From an uncultured Eubacteriales bacterium (GTDB lineage Bacteria; Bacillota; Clostridia; Oscillospirales; CAG-272): a DNA stretch of 64,000 bases. The position numbers and the translations under genes were made by a program. The stretch lies in assembly GCA_934402395.1 (NCBI GenBank), contig CAKRTQ010000006.1:62001-126000 (forward strand), in the 5' to 3' direction. Numbering within the stretch: position 1 is the stretch's first letter; the number at the start of each line of letters is the position of its first letter. Below, in pieces: positions 33,638-40,745 of this stretch. A model generated the notes under the pieces. The model was not told the DNA's origin. It made no database searches and saw only the letters and a program-made list of their open reading frames with translations.

Positions 33638-33989
33638 TGATTTTTGCCTCCTCATTGGATTTACGCGCTCTGCGTATATAATTATTGAAGCTTTTGCGCG
33701 TCCTGCGTTCCATTGACGGGGACTCATTTTTGTTTTGCACCGTTCCATGCGTTTCTTCGTCTTTCACACAAAAAACCGAAATCCGCTTCCGTCCGTCACG
33801 ATAAGACGGATAGCAAACTCCGGATGACGCTGCCAGAACAGCACTTGACTTTACCCTTCGACCGCTCCACCGTGGCAGAACGATCGGTTTTCGCCCGGTT
33901 TATTACGGACATACTCCACGAAAATTACCCGCCTTTGCGGTAACTCCGGCGGCAACCTTTCGCTTCAACGCATACTTCGCACATCAAGC
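33638..33989 (-). promoter_or_regulatory. long 5' leader of the S10 superoperon
   Basis: From the promoter at 33996-34024 the message would run about 350 nt before rpsJ. The leader contains CTGCCA / TGGCAG complementarity (33895 down to about 33830) and then a terminator-like hairpin at 33823-33770. No convincing ORF is seen apart from the in-frame upstream extension of rpsJ, which has no ribosome site. The layout fits transcription attenuation, but the ligand or protein is unknown. Confidence 0.5.
33770..33823 (-). terminator. candidate attenuator hairpin in the S10 leader
   Basis: On the minus strand, CCGGAGTTTGC (33823-33813) can pair with GCGGATTTCGG (33786-33776). The stem includes G-U pairs and encloses CCGTC / GACGG. 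TTTTTT follows at 33775-33770. It lies about 165 nt after the predicted start and 130 nt before rpsJ. Confidence 0.45.
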
Positions 33990-33995
33990 CTTGAT

Positions 33996-34024
33996 ATTAT
34001 ACTATAAATAACACGATTATGCAA
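33996..34024 (-). promoter_or_regulatory. promoter of the S10-spc-alpha superoperon
   Basis: On the minus strand, TTGCAT (34024-34019), 17 nt, TATAAT (34001-33996), with an AT-rich stretch upstream (GAATTTTTTTGTTAAAAATT) that may act as an UP element. Confidence 0.8.
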
Positions 34025-34060
34025 TAGAATCGCATATAGAATTTTTAACAAAAAAATTCG

Positions 34061-34657
34061 TCATTTTTGTGCATTTTGCACATCACCTTTATTGGCGCGG
34101 ACGAGCGCAGCGGCGTTTTCAAGCAGCCGTACTCTCAGCCATTCGGGGCTCACTATCCTTATCGGCTCGCCCACAGCCATAAGTGCGCCGAGAAACGCCT
34201 CAACGCTTGCAAATTCACATATATACCGTTTGTTTTCTCCCGCGCCGCGCACGTGCGGAGCACGCCCGGTTATGATCTTTCCGAGCTTCAGAACGGTAAG
34301 CTTATCCGGGATCTCAAGAACGGCGCTGTACGGGATGCTCATCTGGGTCATATCATTGCCGCCGACGGCATCATTTGTCATTTCGCCCATTGCGGCAATA
34401 AGCTCAACATAATCATCGGGACGCGCAACGCTTATAGTTGTAGGAAGCGTGAATTCGGAAGAGTAATAAAAACCGCGGCGTACACGGTCGTATTCTATGG
34501 GTGCCGAAAGCTCGCGGCGCATATATTCGACATCCCGCGTTGCCTGTCGGCGCGAAATGCCGAAACGCTCCGAAAGGCGGACGGCATTGGGGAACGCTCC
34601 GTCCGCTATTCTTTTATGAAGCCACCTGATCCTTTCGTCTGCCGATACGCCGCCCAT
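34061..34657 (-). CDS. WYL-domain transcriptional regulator
   Basis: 198 aa, shorter than the usual 300 or so. The N-terminal winged helix-turn-helix has RIRWLHKRIADGAFPNAVRLSERFGISRRQATRDVEYMRRELSAPIEYDR, the DeoR-like form found in WYL regulators. After YYSSEFTLPTT comes a shortened sensor region. It contains a SIPYSAVLEIPD strand, a CEFASVEAFLGALMAVGEPIRIVSPEWLRVRLLENAAALVRA stretch like the C-terminal WCX part, and no clear W-Y-L motif. It probably binds DNA in response to a small ligand or nucleic acid. It lies 18 nt after the membrane-protein gene, so it may act on that unit. Confidence 0.7.
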   Translation of the reverse strand: MGGVSADERIRWLHKRIADGAFPNAVRLSERFGISRRQATRDVEYMRRELSAPIEYDRVRRGFYYSSEFTLPTTISVARPDDYVELIAAMGEMTNDAVGGNDMTQMSIPYSAVLEIPDKLTVLKLGKIITGRAPHVRGAGENKRYICEFASVEAFLGALMAVGEPIRIVSPEWLRVRLLENAAALVRANKGDVQNAQK

Positions 34658-34675
34658 TTTCCGTCTCCCGTAAAA

Positions 34676-35623
34676 TCAGTTTTCTTTTTCCCTGTTCTCC
34701 GCCGCAGGCTCCGGAGCACTGCCGCCGTTATGCACAGACGCCACGAACGCCGCAGTACGTACCATTATATATATCATCATGTTGAAGCAGAAAAACGCTT
34801 CGGTAAAAAAGCTTGAGTTCGACACAAGACCGCTGAAGTACCCGGCAATTATCGAAATCGACGCCGACGCCGTAAGGACCGATGCCGCCATCCCCGCCGC
34901 CGCATATGCGCGCGGACGAGCCTTTTTACCGCCGAGTATCATGCGCAGTTCAAAAAGAAAATAAATCATTACCGACACCAGAGCTGCCTGAAGCATAAGC
35001 TTGTTCGGGCTGTTCATTTCGACCGTCATGTCAAAATAAATACCGAGACCGGCAACTCCGCGCAGACCGGGCGCAAAACCGAGAAGCACCTGCCATTCCC
35101 TTCCCGGCTTTTCATTGAGCCGCAAAAGAAAATAAACAGCCGACACACCGGACGCAACTATACCTATTATAACAAGGATCCCCTGTATGCGCAAACTGCG
35201 CGCAGCATACGCGCTCGTCGCTGCGTTTGCATCCTCAAAGAATTTTCCCGCCGTGCTGTCGGTAAAGCAGCGGTAGATCTCATAAGCAAACGCGCCTATC
35301 ATAACGAATGCAGCATAGGCGGTCGCAAAATAAACAGGCGATGATCCGCGCGAACCGACAGGCGGCACCGATGACGCATCGATACACGAGAAGAACGGAA
35401 AGGCAACGGCAGCCACACATCCGGCAACACAAAGCAGCGTCGCAATAACAGGCAATGCCGCACCGCGTGTAAAATAGCCGATTCCGGAATCATAAGCCGT
35501 AAACATAGACACAGTACGCAAAAGCGCAGCTATGGCACCCGTAATAAGTACGGCAACAAGATATACACGTGCATCGGGGACCTTTATACTGTTTTTACCC
35601 CGAGATGTTTTTTTCATATTCAT
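34676..35623 (-). CDS. multi-spanning membrane protein, unknown function
   Basis: 315 aa starting ATG 35623 (or 35617), with AAAGGAATT upstream. About seven or eight hydrophobic segments are visible, such as VYLVAVLITGAIAALLRTV, ALPVIATLLCVAGCVAAVAF, YFATAYAAFVMIGAFAYEIY, GILVIIGIVASGVSAVYFLL and AAGMAASVLTASASISIIAGY. A basic N-terminus and a charged C-terminus (PEPAAENREKEN) suggest both ends are cytosolic. No family is recognised. It is probably cotranscribed with the WYL regulator downstream. Confidence 0.65.
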   Translation of the reverse strand: MNMKKTSRGKNSIKVPDARVYLVAVLITGAIAALLRTVSMFTAYDSGIGYFTRGAALPVIATLLCVAGCVAAVAFPFFSCIDASSVPPVGSRGSSPVYFATAYAAFVMIGAFAYEIYRCFTDSTAGKFFEDANAATSAYAARSLRIQGILVIIGIVASGVSAVYFLLRLNEKPGREWQVLLGFAPGLRGVAGLGIYFDMTVEMNSPNKLMLQAALVSVMIYFLFELRMILGGKKARPRAYAAAGMAASVLTASASISIIAGYFSGLVSNSSFFTEAFFCFNMMIYIMVRTAAFVASVHNGGSAPEPAAENREKEN

Positions 35624-35770
35624 TGGGAATTCCTTTCAGATGACAAGCACCGCCTTCGCGGCTTACACGGAAATTATTATAATACAAAAATATGAATACG
35701 CTGTGTACAGAGGCTTTTTTCTCATTTTTTCGTCAAGAAATATAAAGATGTCCCCAGTGTATTTTTTTCA

Positions 35771-35799
35771 TTGACAATTCCGGCGCCGTGTGATACAAT
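35771..35799 (+). promoter_or_regulatory. promoter of the BspA-like gene
   Basis: TTGACA (35771-35776), 17 nt, TACAAT (35794-35799), about 60 nt before ATG 35859. Confidence 0.8.
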
Positions 35800-35858
35800 G
35801 GAGGCAACGGAAACTCTACATATTTAATAATAAGAACACAGGCAGGAGGTATACCCAC

Positions 35859-38378
35859 ATGAAAAAAACGCTGTCGGCACTGATTTCGATACTGATGTCA
35901 CTTTGCATCATGTGTTCATGTACGACCGCAGGCAACGGAAACAACACCGAAACCGACACCGAAACCATGATCACCACAGCCGCTTTCCGGGACGAAAGCA
36001 CGGCGGAAACTCCCGAGACCACCTCGGTAACAGAAGTGCCGGTGCCGATAGATATCTACGCCTGCGAGCATGAGTGGCAGTATGCGACCTGCTTCGTTCC
36101 GCGCATGTGCCGGCTGTGTTATGCGACCGACGGAGAGGCACTCGGACACAGTCCTGTCAATTACGAAGGATACCCTGCCACCTGTCACAATGACGGCATG
36201 ACGGCAGGTCAGTCGTGCGACCGCTGTGCGGCAACGCTTGTAAGGCACGAACGCATACCCGCCACGGAGCATACATACGTCACAGAAACGATTGCACCCG
36301 CAGACGGGATGATAGGCTACACCCGGCACAAATGCACGACCTGCGGTTTTTCATACAGTGACGAGCTTGTTTCGTCATCGTATTCCGACGGTCTCGCATA
36401 TTCGGCAAACCCGGACGGCAGGACCTGCACCGTGACAGGCGCGGGCAGCTTCACCGGCAGCTCACTTTCTGTTCCCGATGTTATCGACGGATACCGCGTG
36501 ACCGCAATAGGCGAACACGCTTTTGGGGGCATTAATCACAATGTTACAATGGTGATAATTCCCGAAGGAGTAAAAACGATCGAAAAAGGCGCTTTCAGAT
36601 ATGCCGAACGCATTTCCGCCATCAGCCTGCCCGGCAGCCTTGAAGAGCTTGGTGACGAAGCCTTTTACGGGTGCCGCCAACTCGCGACGATCGTTCTTCC
36701 TTCGGGCATCAAAACGATCGGTAAAGACGTATTCGCAATGTGCGACTCTCTCGAATCGTTCACGATCCCCGACGGCATAAGCGCAATACCGGTCGGTATG
36801 TTCTGGTCGTGTGATAATCTAAAAACCGTCGTGATCCCCGGAAGCGTACGTGAGATCGGAGCCACTGCATTCAAAAACTGCGGTATAAGGTATCTCGAGC
36901 TTCCGGAAGGAGTTGAAAAAATCGCCTCGAGTGCCTTTGATACTTCAAGGATCCTGTCAATAAAGCTCCCCGAAACACTCAAAACTATCGGGGCACGCGC
37001 TTTTTCCGGTTCTGACATAGGCGAGATCACGATCCCCGCCGGCGTGCAGAAGATCGACACCGGCGTATTCAAACAATGCCGCTCGCTTACAGCTGTCACA
37101 TTCTGCGGCGATAATACCGAGATCTCCGGCTCCGCATTCACTGAATGCATTTCCCTTGTATCGGTAAAGCTACCCGCGTCGCTGAAGGTTCTCCCGGCAG
37201 GAGCATTCAAGCAGTGCCAGGTCCTGCGAACGATCACACTTCCGTCCGCACTTGAAACCATAGGCGGAAACGCATTTAAGGGATGTGAATCGCTTGAGAA
37301 GATCAGAATTCCGGAAAAAGTCACAAAAATAGGCGAATCGGCATTTACGGACTGTTTTTCGCTCATTTCCGCCACGCTCCCCGACGGGATCACGGAAATA
37401 CCGGTCGGTATATTCAGATTGTGCTTCAGGCTTTCTTCGGCAAATATTCCCGAAGGGGTAAAATCCATCGGCGGGGGTGCCTTTTCCAACTGCCGCGGCA
37501 TCGACAAAATTGATATACCGCGCGGCGTCACCGAAATAGGCGATGGAGCATTTGCGGGAACATCGATAACAGAGATCGATCTGCCGTCCGGAGTCACCTC
37601 CATCGGCACTGCCGTTGCAGGCTGCCGCAGGCTGAAATCTATAAAGATCCCCGAAGGTACGACCGAAATAAAATCCTCCGCTTTTAAAAACTGCGCTTCG
37701 CTTACCGATATCGAGCTTCCCGAAAAAGTGACCGTCATCAACGACCGGGCATTCGGCGGCTGCAGCTCGCTCAAAACCGTAAAGCTCCATGACGGCATCG
37801 TCAAGATCGGAAACAACGCATTTGAAAACTGCATAAGCCTTGAGTCGGTTTATCTCAGCAAAGGGCTGAAAGAGATCGGAGTTCGGGTTTTCAGCGGATG
37901 CTCCTCGATCCGCGAGCTGGATATCCCCGGCAACATCAAGTCCATCACGGTGCAGATGTTTCAATCATGCACGGGTCTGCGTAAGCTTACGATCCGAAAA
38001 GGCGTAAAAAACATTGCCAGCGAATCATTCCTCGGCTGCACCGCTCTCGAAGAACTGATCATCGAAGAGGGACTTGAGTGGATCGGTCCCAAGGCTTTCG
38101 GAAACTGCCGTGCTCTCAGAGAAGTAACGCTTCCCAAAGGTGTGCATGACATATGCGATTACGCATTCGCAGGCTGCGAAATGCTTGAATCCATCACACT
38201 GCCGCGGGGCGTCAAACAACTCGGAGAAAAAGTATTCATGGTATGCAAAAAACTCACCGAGATTAAATTCGATGACAATGAGTACTATTGGCATATGGTG
38301 AAAAAAAACTCCAACTGGGCAAGCGGCTCCAAAGTCAAAACGATCCGCTGCTTGGACGGCGACATAAACCTGTCATAA
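35859..38378 (+). CDS. BspA-like leucine-rich-repeat lipoprotein
   Basis: 839 aa from ATG 35859 (AGGAGGT upstream). The signal peptide MKKTLSALISILMSLCIMCSC contains a lipobox, so the protein is probably lipid-anchored outside. Residues about 75-185 are Cys- and His-rich (CEHEWQYATCFVPRMCRLC, CDRCAATL, HKCTTCGFSYSD). This resembles the short zinc-ribbon-like repeats common in gut Clostridia surface proteins. From about 215 to 825 run more than 20 LRR_5 repeats of about 23 residues, of the type ITEIGDGAFAGTSITEIDLPSG. Such Treponema/BspA-type repeats mediate adhesion to host matrix or other bacteria in studied members. No sorting signal or membrane segment is seen at the C-terminus. Confidence 0.88.
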   Translation: MKKTLSALISILMSLCIMCSCTTAGNGNNTETDTETMITTAAFRDESTAETPETTSVTEVPVPIDIYACEHEWQYATCFVPRMCRLCYATDGEALGHSPVNYEGYPATCHNDGMTAGQSCDRCAATLVRHERIPATEHTYVTETIAPADGMIGYTRHKCTTCGFSYSDELVSSSYSDGLAYSANPDGRTCTVTGAGSFTGSSLSVPDVIDGYRVTAIGEHAFGGINHNVTMVIIPEGVKTIEKGAFRYAERISAISLPGSLEELGDEAFYGCRQLATIVLPSGIKTIGKDVFAMCDSLESFTIPDGISAIPVGMFWSCDNLKTVVIPGSVREIGATAFKNCGIRYLELPEGVEKIASSAFDTSRILSIKLPETLKTIGARAFSGSDIGEITIPAGVQKIDTGVFKQCRSLTAVTFCGDNTEISGSAFTECISLVSVKLPASLKVLPAGAFKQCQVLRTITLPSALETIGGNAFKGCESLEKIRIPEKVTKIGESAFTDCFSLISATLPDGITEIPVGIFRLCFRLSSANIPEGVKSIGGGAFSNCRGIDKIDIPRGVTEIGDGAFAGTSITEIDLPSGVTSIGTAVAGCRRLKSIKIPEGTTEIKSSAFKNCASLTDIELPEKVTVINDRAFGGCSSLKTVKLHDGIVKIGNNAFENCISLESVYLSKGLKEIGVRVFSGCSSIRELDIPGNIKSITVQMFQSCTGLRKLTIRKGVKNIASESFLGCTALEELIIEEGLEWIGPKAFGNCRALREVTLPKGVHDICDYAFAGCEMLESITLPRGVKQLGEKVFMVCKKLTEIKFDDNEYYWHMVKKNSNWASGSKVKTIRCLDGDINLS

Positions 38379-38398
38379 CATAAGCCAACGCGCGCTGT

Positions 38399-38424
38399 CT
38401 TTCCGCCGCTTTTGCGGCGGAAAG
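38399..38424 (+). terminator. terminator after the BspA-like gene
   Basis: CTTTCCGCCGC-TTTT-GCGGCGGAAAG, followed by ATTTTTTT. Confidence 0.9.
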
Positions 38425-38452
38425 ATTTTTTTGAAAATATTGCGGAAAGCTA

Positions 38453-38481
38453 TTGACAACACGCGAAAAACCGTGTATAAT
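38453..38481 (+). promoter_or_regulatory. promoter of rplJ-rplL
   Basis: TTGACA (38453-38458), 17 nt, TATAAT (38476-38481). Confidence 0.85.
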
Positions 38482-38487
38482 ATTACG

Positions 38488-38630
38488 CGTTGACCTAAGA
38501 CAGCAGGTTCCCGTAAAAGCGCAAGCCACCCTGCCGAGGAAATCACGACAGTTCTGAAGTTTTTCTTCATTATATTTGTGTGTCTTTCTCGGCGTCGGAA
38601 TGTGCTCCGGCGGGAGAAAGATATTTTTTT
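38488..38630 (+). ncRNA. ribosomal protein L10 leader with attenuator
   Basis: ACCTAAGACAGCAGGT (38493 on) and CCTGCCGAGG (38530-38539) match the conserved kink-turn element bound by L10-L12 in the autoregulatory L10 leader of Bacillota. Downstream CTTTCTC (38584-38590) pairs with GAGAAAG (38614-38620) in an extended hairpin followed by seven T (38624-38630), an intrinsic terminator. Excess L10 would stop transcription ahead of rplJ. Confidence 0.88.
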
Positions 38631-38673
38631 ACCCTTTTCAAGGGACCGATTAAAGATCAAAGGAGATAATAAC

Positions 38674-39213
38674 ATGCCCAGCAAAGCCATACTTGAGCAA
38701 AAGCAGCAGGTTGTTTCCGACCTTTCCGATATGATCCGCAATTCGGTGTCCGGCGTTATTGTCAATTATCAGGGCATCACCGTTGATGACGACACAAAGA
38801 TGCGTAAGGCACTGCGCGAAGCAGGCGTTAAGTACATGGTCGTTAAAAACACCCTGACCGGCAGAGCCTGTGACGCTTGCGGATATTCGGAGATCAAACA
38901 GCACCTCACCGGCATGACCGCTATCGCGATCAGTGAGAACGACCCGGTCGCACCCGCAAAGATCCTTAAGGAATACGCCGACAAGATCGACTCCTTCAAG
39001 CTTCTTGCAGGATATGTGGACGGCGAAGTTCTTGACGAGGCAAAGGTAGTTTCCCTCGCCCAGACTCCTTCCAAGGAAGTTCTCATCAGCAAACTGCTCG
39101 GCAGTCTGCTTGGCCCGCTTTACAAGCTCGCATTCGTTCTCGACGCCGCCTCCAAGAAGGACGCGGAAGCAGCCGAGACCCCCGCGGCAGATGCCGCAGT
39201 CGCAGAAGCCTGA
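38674..39213 (+). CDS. rplJ: 50S ribosomal protein L10
   Basis: 179 aa from ATG 38674 (AAAGGAG upstream). The N-terminal rRNA-binding domain has AILEQKQQVVSDLSDMIRNSVSGVIVNYQGITV and MRKALREAGVKYMVVKNTLTGRA. The C-terminal helix that carries the L7/L12 dimers ends in an acidic, Ala-rich tail (AEAAETPAADAAVAEA). It forms the base of the ribosomal stalk. rplK and rplA, its usual upstream neighbours, are absent. Confidence 0.97.
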   Translation: MPSKAILEQKQQVVSDLSDMIRNSVSGVIVNYQGITVDDDTKMRKALREAGVKYMVVKNTLTGRACDACGYSEIKQHLTGMTAIAISENDPVAPAKILKEYADKIDSFKLLAGYVDGEVLDEAKVVSLAQTPSKEVLISKLLGSLLGPLYKLAFVLDAASKKDAEAAETPAADAAVAEA

Positions 39214-39273
39214 TAGTGCCGACGCGGAATCAGAATTTAAAATTTATTTATTCATTTTAGGAGGATTACTGAA

Positions 39274-39657
39274 ATGGCATCCGAAAAAATTACTGCTATC
39301 GTTGAAGAGATAAAGTCTCTTACCATACTTGAACTTGCCGATCTCGTTAAAGAGGTCGAGGAAACCTTTGGCGTTTCTGCCGCAGCTATGGCTGTTGCAG
39401 GTCCTACCAACGGCGGAGGAGCCGCTGCTCCCGCTGCTGAGGAGAAGACCGAATTTGACGTTGTTCTTGCAAGCTTCGGCTCCAGCAAGCTCGGCGTTAT
39501 CAAGGTCGTCCGTGAGATCACCGGTCTCGGACTTAAGGAAGCCAAGGAACTCGTTGAGGGCGCTCCCAAGACTCTTAAGGAAGGCTGCTCCAAGGACGAG
39601 GCAGAGTCCATCAAGGCTCAGCTCACCGAAGCCGGCGCAACCGTCGAAATCAAATAA
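39274..39657 (+). CDS. rplL: 50S ribosomal protein L7/L12
   Basis: 127 aa. The N-terminal dimerisation part (ITAIVEEIKSLTILELADLVKEVEETFGVSA) is followed by an Ala/Gly-rich hinge (GGGAAAPAAEEK). The C-terminal factor-binding domain has EFDVVLASFGSSKLGVIKVVREITGLGLKEAKELVEGAPKTLKEG. A strong terminator follows, so rpoB is not part of this unit. Confidence 0.97.
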   Translation: MASEKITAIVEEIKSLTILELADLVKEVEETFGVSAAAMAVAGPTNGGGAAAPAAEEKTEFDVVLASFGSSKLGVIKVVREITGLGLKEAKELVEGAPKTLKEGCSKDEAESIKAQLTEAGATVEIK

Positions 39658-39689
39658 TCGACCCCATACAACAAAATCCTGCTGTAAGG

Positions 39690-39717
39690 GGCAGCCGGGC
39701 GTTAACGCCCGGCTGCC
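39690..39717 (+). terminator. terminator after rplL
   Basis: GGCAGCCGGGCG-TTAA-CGCCCGGCTGCC, followed by TTTTTAT. Confidence 0.92.
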
Positions 39718-39732
39718 TTTTTATACGGTAAC

Positions 39733-39778
39733 AAAAGGTGCTGTAAAAAACTCATTTGAGTTTTTTACAGCACCTTTT
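39733..39778. terminator. palindromic terminator, family copy 5
   Basis: AAAAGGTGCTGTAAAAAACT and its complement around a CATTTG centre, a near-perfect 22-bp stem. It lies between the convergent rplL and manA and ends 5 nt before the manA stop, so it serves the minus strand; rplL already has its own terminator. Confidence 0.8.
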
Positions 39779-39782
39779 CATA

Positions 39783-40745
39783 TCATATCCGGCTCACAAG
39801 CACACGTACATTACCGGTTATGCGGTACTCTCCGAGTCCCGCCGGAATAAAAATACTTTCACCGGCAGTAATTTCGGAACTGCCGCCGCGCCACTCGATC
39901 CTTCCCTCGCCATCAATGCACAGAACGGAATTGAACGATCTTTCATCGGCATCGAACAGGTCGCCCCCACTGCCGAGACGAACGGTAAAGTAACGGCAGG
40001 CGGCAAGCGTGTTTTGGCGTTCACCCGATAGGCGTTCAAATCTCTCCGCCTCCACTTCCTCATCGGTGAACGGACGGATAACATCACACGCTTTTTCCAC
40101 GTGCAGCTCACGCGGTCTGCCGTCGTTGCCTACGCGCCCGTAATCCCAAACACGGTAGGTAAGATCGCAATTCTGCTGTATTTCGGCTATCAATATCCCT
40201 TTGCCGATCGCGTGCACCATACCCGACGGAATGAAAAAACAGTCTCCCGGCTTGACCGGAACATAGCGCAGGCAATCCGCCACATCTTTTCCCGCACGTG
40301 CAGCCGCTCTGAGATCATCCGGCGTTTTGCCGTCCGCAAGTCCCATAACAAGCTCAGCGCCGGGCACGGCATCGATGACGTACCACATTTCGGTTTTGCC
40401 GACACCGTTTTCGACCCGCGCGGCGTAGGCATCATCCGGATGCACCTGCACCGACAGCCTGTCTGCGGCATCTATAAGCTTTATGAGCAGCGGAAATCTT
40501 CCGCGTTCTTCGCCGACAGCAGCACCTCCGCTCTTTTCGATATATTCCCCAAGCGTCATTCCCGCACATTCGCCGTCAAGAATAACGCTCATTTCGCCAT
40601 CGCGTACGGTAAGTTCCCATGTTTCGCCTATGATCGGCGCATCGGCATGCTTGCCGTAACGTGCGCTGAGCGTTTTTCCGCCCCAGATCGGCGATTTTGC
40701 CACATATGATATGTGCATCGGGTACAGAGGAAGAGTGTTGCTCAT
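39783..40745 (-). CDS. manA: mannose-6-phosphate isomerase, class I (short Bacillus type)
   Basis: 320 aa. It interconverts mannose-6-phosphate and fructose-6-phosphate. The cupin metal ligands are visible in LSVQVHPDDAYA (Gln, His), NGVGKTEMWYVID (Glu) and PSGMVHAIGKGILIAEIQQNCDLTYRVWDYGR (His). The C-terminal part is the second cupin. The start overlaps the stop of the upstream PHP gene by one base (TAATG), so the two are coupled, an odd pairing for an exported-looking PHP protein. Confidence 0.92.
   Translation of the reverse strand: MSNTLPLYPMHISYVAKSPIWGGKTLSARYGKHADAPIIGETWELTVRDGEMSVILDGECAGMTLGEYIEKSGGAAVGEERGRFPLLIKLIDAADRLSVQVHPDDAYAARVENGVGKTEMWYVIDAVPGAELVMGLADGKTPDDLRAAARAGKDVADCLRYVPVKPGDCFFIPSGMVHAIGKGILIAEIQQNCDLTYRVWDYGRVGNDGRPRELHVEKACDVIRPFTDEEVEAERFERLSGERQNTLAACRYFTVRLGSGGDLFDADERSFNSVLCIDGEGRIEWRGGSSEITAGESIFIPAGLGEYRITGNVRVLVSRI

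Noticed and set aside
33638..33748. A 37-codon N-terminal extension of S10
   Set aside because: It reads through leader RNA, has no ribosome site, and S10 from ATG 33637 has the exact family length.
36665..37834. A 389-codon minus-strand frame opposite the BspA-like gene
   Set aside because: Its apparent repeats (PSGI, SVIPSG) are only the reverse complement of the leucine-rich repeats.
36500..38300. Regularly spaced repeats resembling a CRISPR or tandem repeat array
   Set aside because: They are in-frame leucine-rich repeats of a coding gene with divergent DNA sequence; no identical direct repeats with unique spacers.
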